This document shows, piece after piece, positions 52,063-61,263 of a DNA stretch of 64,000 nt; position 1 is the first letter of the stretch, and the number at the start of each line of letters is the position of its first letter. The stretch spans positions 1 through 64,000 of the forward strand of contig JALFLM010000111.1 in the NCBI GenBank assembly GCA_022774705.1, given 5' to 3'. The position numbers and the translations under genes are program-made. Under the pieces are notes generated by a model that did no database searches, was not told the DNA's origin, and saw only the letters and a list, made by a program, of their open reading frames with translations. This DNA comes from Lachnospiraceae bacterium. Lineage in GTDB: Bacteria > Bacillota > Clostridia > Lachnospirales > Lachnospiraceae.

Positions 52063-55038
52063 ATGAACGATTACAAACTGACACTGATCAAGATACAGAC
52101 GGCTTTTTATTCCGATACGATCTGTCCTGCGATTTTCCCGGATATTTCCCAACCTCTGAAATATTCCAGATATCCGGGTCCCAGACAAAATGTATTTTGT
52201 TCGCTGCTTTTTCCTGAAGAGATCATGAATAATCCGGATCCCGGGCTGAATACGCATTCCATCTGGTCCCATCCGGGTTCTCTTTCACTTGTTATGAACG
52301 GTAATTTCACAGATCCGTCCACAGGCCTTTTCCGCAATGGTTTCAAGCGTTTCAGAGAACGCACCCTGCGGCTTTTTTGCGACCCTGCAAATATTGGTCT
52401 TCTGATTGAAAAATGCGAGACTTTTCTGGAATCCGGCGGATACGATTATGAGAATTTCTGTTATTTCTTTAATACGGAGATCACAAAAAATCCCGCCTAT
52501 TTCAAACCCCAGAGTACATTATTATATCGGATGGTCACAGACAATCCGCCGGTTGCTCTGGCTTTTTTCCTGATATTTGCGCTGATTGATACGGATGCGG
52601 TATCCATCATAGAACACTACCTGAAAGTTTTTTCATTTACCGGCAATTTCCAGTCTGAGCACCGGTCAGCTGGCGAGCCGGTTTCCGTTGAGTTTTTTTC
52701 TGCCGGGTCAGATTACGCGGAATCATTTTCTGATAAACCGTTTTCTGCCGGGGCTTCTGTAACATCGTTTACCGTAGAACCCGTTTCTTCAGAGGCAATT
52801 CCTGCAGTTCCCGCAAACCATTTTGCAGGAGCAAAATATACGAAAAAATATGCCGGTTCTGCCGCAGAGACTGAAAAGCCGGCTGATACTTTTGAAAATT
52901 CTTTCATACTCCCTTCCAGCGTGAGTAATTTCTGCGGCAGGAAACGATATCTGGAAGTGATTCACAAGCTCCTTCATATGCCTGGCGAAGCGCATCACCT
53001 GTTTCTGTATGGAATGAGTGGAATGGGCAAAACAGAACTGGCCAAAAAATACGCTGCCGCTTACCAGAATTATTATGATGTTATTCTGTTTCTTGATTAT
53101 CAGGGAAGTTTGTGCCAGCTGATCTGTAATGATATTGTGTTTGGGCGCTGCAAGCGGGTTTATGTCAATGGAAAACCGGAAAGTGATGAGAATTATTTTG
53201 CAAGAAAAATTCGTGTTTTATGGGGGATTGCCCATGAACGGGTTCTGCTTATTGTTGATAATTTTAATGTATCAGAAGACCCTTCACTAAAGGATCTTCT
53301 GAAAGGGAATTATTGTGTGCTTTTTACTACACAGACAGATTTTTCGGAAAACGGCTACCGCACACTGCCTGTATCTCCTTTTGAGAATTTTGGCAATCAG
53401 AAAAATATCTCCGGTACAACCGGACCGGGAGTTTCTGATCTTTTTTCCATGGACGAACTTCTCGAACCGGGAATGACGCTCAATTTCTTTCAGCAGAATT
53501 ACGGACGTGAACTCCCCGAGGAAGAAATCCCCAGCGTCAGACAGCTGTTATCCATGTTCAACGGACATCTTTTTGTCCTGGAACTGATTGCCAGACAGAT
53601 GCGGGTCAGCCGCATGACGGCAGGTGAGATGCTGGATTTTCTGAAAAATAACGGCATTTACGCAACACGGAAACTGGAAAAGATCCGGCATTATTCCAGC
53701 AATGCACCGCATGCCGTTTATGAATACGTTCAGCACATGGTCAGTTCAGACCGGTTGAATTCCGGTGAACAGTACATCCTGAAAAATCTGGCTCTGCTGC
53801 CTGTTTCCGGAATTTCAGACCGTAATCTGAAGAAATGGTGTGAACTGGAAAATTATGAGACGATTGAACAGCTGATTTCCAAAAGTCTGATCCGGTGCGA
53901 CCGGAATACCGGTCACCTTTCTCTGCATCCGCTGATCCGTGAACTGGTTCTTGTTAATCTTCATCCCTGTGCCGCAGATGCCGAATGTATGATCAGAAAT
54001 CTGGCCTGTGTTCTTCAGAACAGCTGGAACAAACCAAAAAAACTGCTGGCATCATACGATACCATTGTCTGCTCGCTGCTGTCGAATCTGGATACCTATT
54101 CAGTGGATTCTCTGCGCTATTATGAGCATCTTCTGGAATTTGGCTGGCAGCAGGGACATTTTGATCTGGTCATCAAAAAAGCACGGGAAACATATGATTA
54201 CTGCAAACGGCATCATCTTGATCACAGCATCTGCGGTTCAATCTGCAGAGCCGCAGGCAACTGCTGCTACAGCAGGGGAATACAGTCCCGGGCCGACAGT
54301 TCCCGGTGGTTCTGTCTGATGTGGCATCATTATCATACAGTAAATCATGGACTGAACAAGGAAGCTGCTTTTGCTGCGCAGAAAATTGCCCGTTCCTATC
54401 TGAATCAGGCAATTATCTGTGATTCCGACGACAAAAACAGGGCTTTCTCTGCTGAAAAAGCCCTGAAAAATGCTTCCGAGTGGTGTCAGGAAGCGCTGAA
54501 TATCCTGCCCGTTCTCATACGGAAGGAAAAAAACAGTCCCGATTATTCTGAATATCAGTCCTACTGCGGAGATGCTCACTACATGAATGCATGTATTTTC
54601 ATGTGCGGTCATGACACGGAAAAGGCTTTTGCAGAAGTTCAGTCTGCCATCGCCTGCTATCTTTTCCCTGACGACAGAATCCGTTCCACCAGCATTACTG
54701 CTGCCAAAACGCTGAAAGCAAAGCTTCTTACGCTGCAGAAGGACTTTATGGAAGCTGCCCAGGAACTGGAAGAATGCTCCCAGCTGGAATTTCAATTTCG
54801 AGGCCGGGAGCATAACAGCCATCTGATTCGCATCTACATCGCATTCGGTGACCTTTACTGTCACACCGGCCGGATTTCACTGGCAGTCACCCGATACGGA
54901 CAGGCTGCCGAACTGATCCAGCAGCTCTACGAACCCGGCGATGGACGGTATTATCAGGAGGTATCGTCAAAGCTGCTTCTCTGCGAGCACGCACAGGAGA
55001 AAAAGCCGCTGCCGGTACCGATCTATACCGGGATCTGA
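52063..55038 (+). CDS. STAND/NB-ARC ATPase with TPR-like C-terminus
   Basis: A 991-residue NLR-like protein. Residues 1-200 are a mostly helical domain without known motif. A Ser/Ala/Pro/Glu-rich disordered linker (about 200-285) follows. The NTPase has Walker A GMSGMGKTELA near residue 316, Walker B VLLIVDNF, the sensor stretch VLFTTQTDF and, in the winged-helix part, NGHLFVLELIA in the GxP position. The region from about 620 is helical with TPR-like spacing (SAEKALKNASEWCQEALNIL). ATG 52063 has AAAGGAA upstream; a GTG 15 codons earlier is possible. STAND proteins are switch ATPases that oligomerise on sensing a trigger, often in phage defence or regulation. Convergent with a second STAND gene. 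Confidence 0.82.
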   Translation: MNDYKLTLIKIQTAFYSDTICPAIFPDISQPLKYSRYPGPRQNVFCSLLFPEEIMNNPDPGLNTHSIWSHPGSLSLVMNGNFTDPSTGLFRNGFKRFRERTLRLFCDPANIGLLIEKCETFLESGGYDYENFCYFFNTEITKNPAYFKPQSTLLYRMVTDNPPVALAFFLIFALIDTDAVSIIEHYLKVFSFTGNFQSEHRSAGEPVSVEFFSAGSDYAESFSDKPFSAGASVTSFTVEPVSSEAIPAVPANHFAGAKYTKKYAGSAAETEKPADTFENSFILPSSVSNFCGRKRYLEVIHKLLHMPGEAHHLFLYGMSGMGKTELAKKYAAAYQNYYDVILFLDYQGSLCQLICNDIVFGRCKRVYVNGKPESDENYFARKIRVLWGIAHERVLLIVDNFNVSEDPSLKDLLKGNYCVLFTTQTDFSENGYRTLPVSPFENFGNQKNISGTTGPGVSDLFSMDELLEPGMTLNFFQQNYGRELPEEEIPSVRQLLSMFNGHLFVLELIARQMRVSRMTAGEMLDFLKNNGIYATRKLEKIRHYSSNAPHAVYEYVQHMVSSDRLNSGEQYILKNLALLPVSGISDRNLKKWCELENYETIEQLISKSLIRCDRNTGHLSLHPLIRELVLVNLHPCAADAECMIRNLACVLQNSWNKPKKLLASYDTIVCSLLSNLDTYSVDSLRYYEHLLEFGWQQGHFDLVIKKARETYDYCKRHHLDHSICGSICRAAGNCCYSRGIQSRADSSRWFCLMWHHYHTVNHGLNKEAAFAAQKIARSYLNQAIICDSDDKNRAFSAEKALKNASEWCQEALNILPVLIRKEKNSPDYSEYQSYCGDAHYMNACIFMCGHDTEKAFAEVQSAIACYLFPDDRIRSTSITAAKTLKAKLLTLQKDFMEAAQELEECSQLEFQFRGREHNSHLIRIYIAFGDLYCHTGRISLAVTRYGQAAELIQQLYEPGDGRYYQEVSSKLLLCEHAQEKKPLPVPIYTGI

Positions 55039-55059
55039 CCGTTATCGGTCAAATCCCGG
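55028..55059. terminator. Hairpin covering the stop codons of both STAND genes
   Basis: CCGGGATCTGACCG and CGGTCAAATCCCGG pair over 13 of 14 positions with a TTAT loop. The TGA of the plus-strand gene (55036-55038) lies in one arm and the TAA of the minus-strand gene starts in the loop (55042). No T-run follows on either strand. Confidence 0.6.
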
Positions 55060-58000
55060 CCATTCCGCAATATTCCGGAAAGGACAGCCATACTTCAATG
55101 CATAATCAAATGCCGTTGAATCCTCATAGCCCCATATCACCGGATTATCTTCTTTCCGGTCTTCAAACATGCATTCCATCTCCATGTGAGGATTTTTTAT
55201 TATGATTTGTGAAAAATGACAGCCATCAAAAGCCCCGCTTCCCACTTTTTTAACCTTTGCCGGAATAATCAGCTCACCTTCCAGTCTAAAACAGCAGGCA
55301 AATGCTCCTTCTCCTATTTTCTGCAGACTTTCGGGCAGCTCCAGTGTGCCGGATAAGCTTTCATTTAATGAAAATGCACATGGGCCGATTTCTTTCAGCC
55401 CTTCCGGTAACTGAATCATTTCCAGCTGCCTGCAGTTGGAAAAAGCATAACCACCTATCTGTTCCATGCCTTTTGGAAATTCAATTCTTTTCAGACTGCA
55501 GCATTCTGAAAAAGCCAGATTTCCAATATTCAGAAGTCCCTCAGACATATGCAGCTCTTTCAACTCATAGCATTGAAAAAAAGCCCCTCTCTCAATGGTT
55601 TCAAGTTTTGATGGAAAAATGATTTTTTCCAGGCCTCCGCATTTCCTGAATGCAAAGGCATCAATGCGCTTTACCTGATCCGGAATCTTCATTTCTCCAT
55701 GCAGCTCACTGCAGTTCTCAAAAGCAGAAGTACCAATTATCTGAAGACTTTCTGGAAATACAATCTGTTCCAAAGAGATACAGTTCAAAAAAGCTCCATC
55801 ACCAATCGTTGTCAACCCTTGTGGAAAAGAAGAAATTGTTCTTAACAATGTACAATCTGCAAATGCTCCATTTTCAATCACCTGCAGAGAAGAAGGAAAG
55901 ACCACTTCTTCCAGATTTTCGAAGCCCTTGAAGGCACCTTTTCCAACTTTCAGAATCTGTTCCGGAATGACAATTCTCCTTTGTGAAAATTTTATTTTAT
56001 TTCTAACCCATGCATTTGACAGTATTTCCATATTTTCCGGTACAACCAGTTCACCTGTTTCTGTCACATAGTGTTTATCTGTTTGAGTGAACAGTTCTGT
56101 CATTTCCTGCCCGATCAGACAGTCACACCCCTGAAAAGAATGAGGATATATAATTTCGAGACTCTCAGGTATGCCCTTAATCTCCGACAGAGAAGAACAA
56201 TTCTTAAAAGCATAATCCCCAATACTTTTCAAACCTTCAGGAAAACAAACTGCATCATCCAGCCCGGTACAGTTGCTAAATGCGTGATGCCCTATTTCTT
56301 TTACACTTTCCGGGAAATCGAGACCACCTTCAAGTTTTATACATCCGGTAAATGCTCCATCCCCTATTCTCTCCAGATGATTCGGAAATTTCAGGTTTCC
56401 TTTCAATGCACTGCAGCTAAAAAATGCCCAGTCTCCAATTTTTCTGAGGGCTGCGGGCAATTTCAGTTTGCCTGTCAGCAAAGTGCATTCTGCAAAAGCA
56501 TATTCTTCAATCAGTTCCAGCGTATCCGGAAATTCAGATATTTCTTCCAGATTGCAGCAATACGCAAAAGCTTTTCCTGCAATTCGTTTCAGTTTATTTC
56601 CAAATTTGATCTGTCTTATACCGGAGCAATGCGAAAAAGCCCCCTGTCCGATTGTTTCCAGCTGCTCAGGCAATTCCAGACAGCCATCAATGCTGCCGCA
56701 TCCCGAAAAAGATTTCATTGCAACCAATCTGATTTTTTCATGAAACGTATTTCTGCCCATTATCAGTTTTTTACAGTCTCTGAATACACCCTTCCATATG
56801 ATCTGTATTTTATGTGGAATCCTGATTTCACCTGAAAGATTTTTACAAAAGGCAAATGCTTCCGATCCGAGAACTCTCAGATTTTCAGGAAGATTCAGAT
56901 TTCCCCGCCATTCACTGCATCCCTTAAATGCTCTTTCTCCAATCCAGTCGACCGTATTCGGAATTGTCAATCCCTCCTCCAGCCTGGAACAGTTTAGAAA
57001 AGCTCCTCGTCCGATTGTTTCCAGCCCTTCTGAAAGAATCACTTTCGTCAGCTTGCTGCAATCCCCAAAAGCTCTTTCCCCGATTTCTTTTACCGTTTCA
57101 GAAATATATACTGTTCCGCAAAAATCTGAATAGGAAAAAGCTTCCTCCTCAATTTCCCGTACACCTTTACAAATCCACAGATCACCATCTATTCCGCAAT
57201 TATAAAATGCTTCTCTTTCAACAATTTCCACCTTACCATGTATAATGAGGTTTCCCCGTAATTTTCTGCATCCGGCAAAGGCACTGCTGCCAATTATTGT
57301 CAGCGTTTCAGGCAGAATCAGCTCCCCTTTTATATTATGACAATCTTTAAATGCACTGCATCCGATTATACTCAATTCATCAGGCAGCTTAAGTGTTGCA
57401 ATATTACTATTGGCACAGCAGAATTCATCTGGTATTTCTGTGACTGAATGCCCCAGAAGGCGGTCAGGAAGATTCAGCTCAACTTCTTTCTCCGTACAGA
57501 TCAGAAACAGCAATTTAACCTGACCGTCTCTCCGGGAATCCGTTCCGCCGCTTACCCGATAAAAAACTTCTTCTTTTTTCTGAAGCAGATCATAATACAG
57601 AAAATGAACCATACCCTGCTCCTGAACAATTGCCGTAAATGCAAAAGTAACCTCGGGATACATTTCTCCGAAAAGCAGCCTTGCATTGTGTTTATCCAGA
57701 TACAGGCTGACAGCCAGATTCAGCACGGATTGTTCTGCTGAAATCCCCGATTTTTTCCACAATTGATAGGCAAAATAGAAATCTTTTCCACCATTTTGTG
57801 CACAGCCTGCCGTGTACATCCACTTTTCCAGTACACTCCGGTAAAATTCGTTCTCGTCATCAAGGCTGTTTCTATCCGGATCCAGTTCCAGTACCTGACT
57901 GATCAGAGGATGCATGGATGCCCATACCCCGTTTGACTGGATCCAGCCAAGAGAACTGAGGGTTCTGCAGGCATTTTTCGATGATTTATCTGCACTGCTG

Positions 58001-59757
58001 TCTCCAAGTAATGCACAGAGCATTTTCATATCCATCTGTCTTGCAGGTACCATCTGCAGAAGTTTCAGAATCTCACGTTCCGCCGGTGTAAAAGGGCGCC
58101 TGGGGAAGCCGGCAAACAGTGCTTTTAAAATTTCCAGCGGTTCTTCCTCATAATCCTCTTCCCCCTGCCCGAAGGGAATTCTGTCATTCGCAGGAAATGC
58201 CCGATTGAAACCCAATCTGCATTTTCCGGCAAAGTCCGCGATGGACTCCTCTCCCCCGCTTTCCCTGAGCATAACTGCCACCATGGCCACTGCCATGGGA
58301 TGATTCCACACAAAACGGCAGATGCTTTCAATGTCAATCCTCTCTTTATCAGTAAGGTTTTCTTTCCCTGCCCTTTTCTCCAGTTCTTCCTCCCATATGC
58401 CCCAGCTGTCCATTTCCGCAAAATAATTGGCGCAGAATACCTGAAAAGCAAACGCACTGCCATCCTGCTGTGCTTCTCTCAGATATAAAATATGCTGCGG
58501 TGGAATCTGCGTCATTCCGGCCAGCCTTGTAGTAACCAGCAGATGTGCATTCCCTGTCTTCTGATGAAGCTCACGTACGGCACGGGAAGAAATGGAATTG
58601 CAGTTATCAAGAATCAGAAGACACCGTTCATCCAGCTGTCTCAGAATGCCCGGGGTCACCGTTTCTGCATAAACACTGTCTTTCAGAAGCTGATCCACTC
58701 CCGGCATCTCCTCATCCACACAGGTAAACCAGAATATCTCGTCGTATTCCTTCCGATACGTATATGCGTATGCCCTGGCCAGCTCCGTTTTCCCGCCTCC
58801 GCCGATTCCACTGACATATACATAATTTTTATCCTTCGTACTGCCGGAATGCATCTTCTGATAAAGCTGCTCCAGCAAATCAGTCCTCTCCACATATGTA
58901 TTTCTCAGATTACCGATATCTTCCATGGTATAGGGTCTGATTTCATCAGGATTTGTATACTGCGGGGGGTGGGAGACACATTTTTTTTCAACTCCCTGTG
59001 GATTTACAACATTCATTTCATCTTCATCTGAATATTGTATCGATTTTTCCCCCATATTTCTGTAATAATCTTTCAGAGCACTGATCTCTCCCCTCAGAAG
59101 AGCCGTCAAAAGAAGCCATGTAATGGGAACAGCCATGGACTCCAGAGTTGTTCCTGCATCAACCTGAACCTGAATCAGACTTAAGATCTCCTGTCTTAAT
59201 TCAACAGACATCGGAATCAATTTATCTTCCCTTACATTTTCTTCTGACATACGTTTTATAAATGTACTCAGTTTCCGCTTAACATCATTCACATCAAGAT
59301 TCCAGTTCTGCAAAAGTACGGCATTCGCTTTTTCAATATCGGCAACTATCTTTGAATAGCCATGATCCGTCTCATATTCCGAGATAATCATTTTTTTCAG
59401 CTTATTCCGAATCTTCTGTCCCTGTCCCCCGCAACAGCTTTTTGATTTCCCATGCATGATATCAGAGCGTGTATCAGTATAGCTGGTACTGGCTATACCC
59501 AGATGCTCTCCCAGCATGTATTGAGAAGCTCCTGTTTTTCCCTGCTGAACAAGATATTCTCCAAAATGAGTATCCAGAAAATACCTTTGTGTTTTTCTGG
59601 CATTTTTTATATTCGGCGGCAGTTTCTCATACTCATCTGTATAGAAAACACAGTCCTTTTCTCTATCACATTTATAGAAAAAGTCATATACGCTTTTTAA
59701 CGTCAGTTGATTGCTTTCCTGATTGTTTTTCCCCTCTTCTTTTTGATTTCTATCCAT
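55042..59757 (-). CDS. NB-ARC/STAND ATPase with BspA-type leucine-rich repeats (NLR-like)
   Basis: A 1,571-residue protein with NLR domain order. Residues 1-250 are a helical N-terminal region without known effector motif. The NB-ARC ATPase follows: Walker A GIGGGGKTELARAYA near residue 318, Walker B CLLILDNC, sensor HLLVTTRL, and NHPMAVAMVA at the GLPL position. A winged-helix and helical spacer lead to about 30 leucine-rich repeats of 23 residues (about 770-1525), each of the BspA/LRR_5 form, such as LPETLTIIGSSAFAGC. No signal peptide, so the repeats work inside the cell, unlike surface BspA proteins. Start choice: ATG 59757 with GGGGGA 4 bp upstream; ATG 59769 or GTG 59820 are alternatives. 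Confidence 0.87.
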   Translation of the reverse strand: MDRNQKEEGKNNQESNQLTLKSVYDFFYKCDREKDCVFYTDEYEKLPPNIKNARKTQRYFLDTHFGEYLVQQGKTGASQYMLGEHLGIASTSYTDTRSDIMHGKSKSCCGGQGQKIRNKLKKMIISEYETDHGYSKIVADIEKANAVLLQNWNLDVNDVKRKLSTFIKRMSEENVREDKLIPMSVELRQEILSLIQVQVDAGTTLESMAVPITWLLLTALLRGEISALKDYYRNMGEKSIQYSDEDEMNVVNPQGVEKKCVSHPPQYTNPDEIRPYTMEDIGNLRNTYVERTDLLEQLYQKMHSGSTKDKNYVYVSGIGGGGKTELARAYAYTYRKEYDEIFWFTCVDEEMPGVDQLLKDSVYAETVTPGILRQLDERCLLILDNCNSISSRAVRELHQKTGNAHLLVTTRLAGMTQIPPQHILYLREAQQDGSAFAFQVFCANYFAEMDSWGIWEEELEKRAGKENLTDKERIDIESICRFVWNHPMAVAMVAVMLRESGGEESIADFAGKCRLGFNRAFPANDRIPFGQGEEDYEEEPLEILKALFAGFPRRPFTPAEREILKLLQMVPARQMDMKMLCALLGDSSADKSSKNACRTLSSLGWIQSNGVWASMHPLISQVLELDPDRNSLDDENEFYRSVLEKWMYTAGCAQNGGKDFYFAYQLWKKSGISAEQSVLNLAVSLYLDKHNARLLFGEMYPEVTFAFTAIVQEQGMVHFLYYDLLQKKEEVFYRVSGGTDSRRDGQVKLLFLICTEKEVELNLPDRLLGHSVTEIPDEFCCANSNIATLKLPDELSIIGCSAFKDCHNIKGELILPETLTIIGSSAFAGCRKLRGNLIIHGKVEIVEREAFYNCGIDGDLWICKGVREIEEEAFSYSDFCGTVYISETVKEIGERAFGDCSKLTKVILSEGLETIGRGAFLNCSRLEEGLTIPNTVDWIGERAFKGCSEWRGNLNLPENLRVLGSEAFAFCKNLSGEIRIPHKIQIIWKGVFRDCKKLIMGRNTFHEKIRLVAMKSFSGCGSIDGCLELPEQLETIGQGAFSHCSGIRQIKFGNKLKRIAGKAFAYCCNLEEISEFPDTLELIEEYAFAECTLLTGKLKLPAALRKIGDWAFFSCSALKGNLKFPNHLERIGDGAFTGCIKLEGGLDFPESVKEIGHHAFSNCTGLDDAVCFPEGLKSIGDYAFKNCSSLSEIKGIPESLEIIYPHSFQGCDCLIGQEMTELFTQTDKHYVTETGELVVPENMEILSNAWVRNKIKFSQRRIVIPEQILKVGKGAFKGFENLEEVVFPSSLQVIENGAFADCTLLRTISSFPQGLTTIGDGAFLNCISLEQIVFPESLQIIGTSAFENCSELHGEMKIPDQVKRIDAFAFRKCGGLEKIIFPSKLETIERGAFFQCYELKELHMSEGLLNIGNLAFSECCSLKRIEFPKGMEQIGGYAFSNCRQLEMIQLPEGLKEIGPCAFSLNESLSGTLELPESLQKIGEGAFACCFRLEGELIIPAKVKKVGSGAFDGCHFSQIIIKNPHMEMECMFEDRKEDNPVIWGYEDSTAFDYALKYGCPFRNIAEWPGFDR

Positions 59758-59875
59758 ATTTTCCCCCATCTTTTTCTTAAATTCCCCCTTTTCCCCATAT
59801 TTACTTCCTATTTTTCCCACTCTTAGCCTTTCTGATAACGATTGCAGAATGATTCATCCAAAGGAGGCTAAGCGT

Positions 59876-60835
59876 ATGAAACCTGTCATCTCTATTGTAA
59901 TTCCTGTATACAACATCCGTTCTGACTACCTCACTGCCTGCATCCGCAGCGTTACATCTCAGACCCTGCAGGATATAGAGATCATCTGTGTGGATGACTG
60001 CTCCACCAACAATTCTCTGTCTCTGCTCCGTGAAGCTGCCCGCCGTGACAGACGCATCCGCGTCATCGCCCTTGACCACAACCGCGGTACCTGTTACGCA
60101 AGGAAGGCCGGTGTGGAAGCTGCCAGAGGTAAATACCTGCTTTTTCTCGATGCCGATGACACCTTTGAACCGGATGCCTGTTCTATCCTGTATAAACAGA
60201 TGATGATCCACAACGTTGACATTCTCCAGTTTGAAACCAGAATCATCGCGGAAAGTTATCTGGAACCTGAACGGATTCTGCGTTCTGCCAGAAATCTGCA
60301 GCCTTATCATGGGTATCTGTACGGACAGGATGTACTGAACGGCTGTTTCAGAAACGCACTTTACCGCTTTACAGTGTGGAATAAAATGTACAGAACTTCC
60401 GTGGTAAAAAAGGCTTTCCGCTGTCTGTCTGATGATTATCTGGTAAAAGCTGAGGATGCTTACACCTACTTTGTGATTGCCTGTCATGCAAAATCCTACT
60501 ACGGCCTCAGCAGCTGCCGGCTGTACAATTACCATTTCGGCTGCGGTATCACCGGCCGTACCGAGCTGTCCCTCAGACATCTTGATCTGTACTGCCAGAA
60601 CATGTGTTCCTGGAACGCCCTGAATGGTTTTGTCCGGTCACGCAATCTTCCGTATTACAAAAATGTCTTCCTTCCCCGTTTCCGCATGGATCTGCTCATG
60701 GACTGCCTGACCAAATATTTTGTTTACCTGCCTCAGTACATGCAGGAAGAGGGCATGAACATTCTCCGCAGCTACTGGCGGGAAGATGAGCTGAATAAGG
60801 GGTTCGCACGGATTGCTCTGCCTATGGCAGGGTAA
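59876..60835 (+). CDS. Family 2 glycosyltransferase
   Basis: A 319-residue GT2 enzyme: ISIVIPVYNIRSDYLTACI at the start, the nucleotide-sugar site VDDCSTNNSL and the metal motif LFLDADDTFEPDA. The C-terminal part is soluble, with a conserved-type acceptor region KAEDAYTYFVI (ED motif). ATG 59876 has AGGAGG 8 bp upstream; the longer frame upstream lacks one. It stands alone, divergent from the NLR-like gene by only 118 bp and not part of a polysaccharide cluster. Probably adds a sugar to a wall or surface glycan. Confidence 0.83.
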   Translation: MKPVISIVIPVYNIRSDYLTACIRSVTSQTLQDIEIICVDDCSTNNSLSLLREAARRDRRIRVIALDHNRGTCYARKAGVEAARGKYLLFLDADDTFEPDACSILYKQMMIHNVDILQFETRIIAESYLEPERILRSARNLQPYHGYLYGQDVLNGCFRNALYRFTVWNKMYRTSVVKKAFRCLSDDYLVKAEDAYTYFVIACHAKSYYGLSSCRLYNYHFGCGITGRTELSLRHLDLYCQNMCSWNALNGFVRSRNLPYYKNVFLPRFRMDLLMDCLTKYFVYLPQYMQEEGMNILRSYWREDELNKGFARIALPMAG

Positions 60836-60867
60836 GCGGCACGGAATCTGCAGCTATACTGTTCTGT

Positions 60868-60899
60868 AACCATATGGCTTCTGCAACCATATGGCTTCT
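60868..60899. repeat. Two-copy 17-bp direct repeat
   Basis: AACCATATGGCTTCT occurs twice with a period of 17 bp just after the glycosyltransferase gene. Meaning unknown. Confidence 0.7.
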
Positions 60900-61210
60900 A
60901 TAACTATACTGATTTTATCAGATAACAGTATTTCCGACAAGGATTATTCTGCTCCATCTGTTCGTGCTGATCGAGTAAAATTCCTTCCGCTACTTCCTGA
61001 TTCTTTTGTTATGCCCCCCTCATTGCGCTGCATCCCTCTGACGGTACTGTCAGAGTACCCTCACTGTACTATCTGTGCCAGCAGTCTTCCTTCCCGGCCA
61101 GCGGTTCAAATGCCTGAATATGCCACCGGTAAAATCCCCGCATGGGCATGGTATCTTTAAAAAAAACCGGGGATTTCCCCCTCTGCATACCGGGAAAGTA
61201 AAAAAACATC

Positions 61211-61239
61211 TGTACAAAAATAAAAACCGGTCGTATACT
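61211..61239 (+). promoter_or_regulatory. Promoter of the MATE gene at 61264
   Basis: TGTACA, 17-bp spacer, TATACT; the leader to the start codon would be about 18 bases and contains AGGGAG. Confidence 0.55.
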
Positions 61240-61263
61240 GAAATGCGGTGAAGGGAGAAAGAA

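Larger units (their letters stand above)
60836..61263. other. Intergenic region upstream of a MATE gene
   Basis: 428 bp without a supported gene. It contains two direct copies of AACCATATGGCTTCT (60868 and 60885), an AAATCCCCG/CGGGGATTT inverted repeat with a long loop (61132-61175) and the MATE promoter at 61211-61239. No known riboswitch was recognised. Confidence 0.5.

Noticed and set aside
55190..57450. Strongly repetitive DNA considered as a non-coding repeat region.
   Set aside because: The period of about 69 bp matches 23-residue leucine-rich repeats in one continuous frame, so it is coding.
60891..61160. 89-codon plus-strand frame in the gap before a MATE gene.
   Set aside because: No ribosome binding site, Ser/Pro/Leu-rich composition without domain pattern; treated as non-coding.
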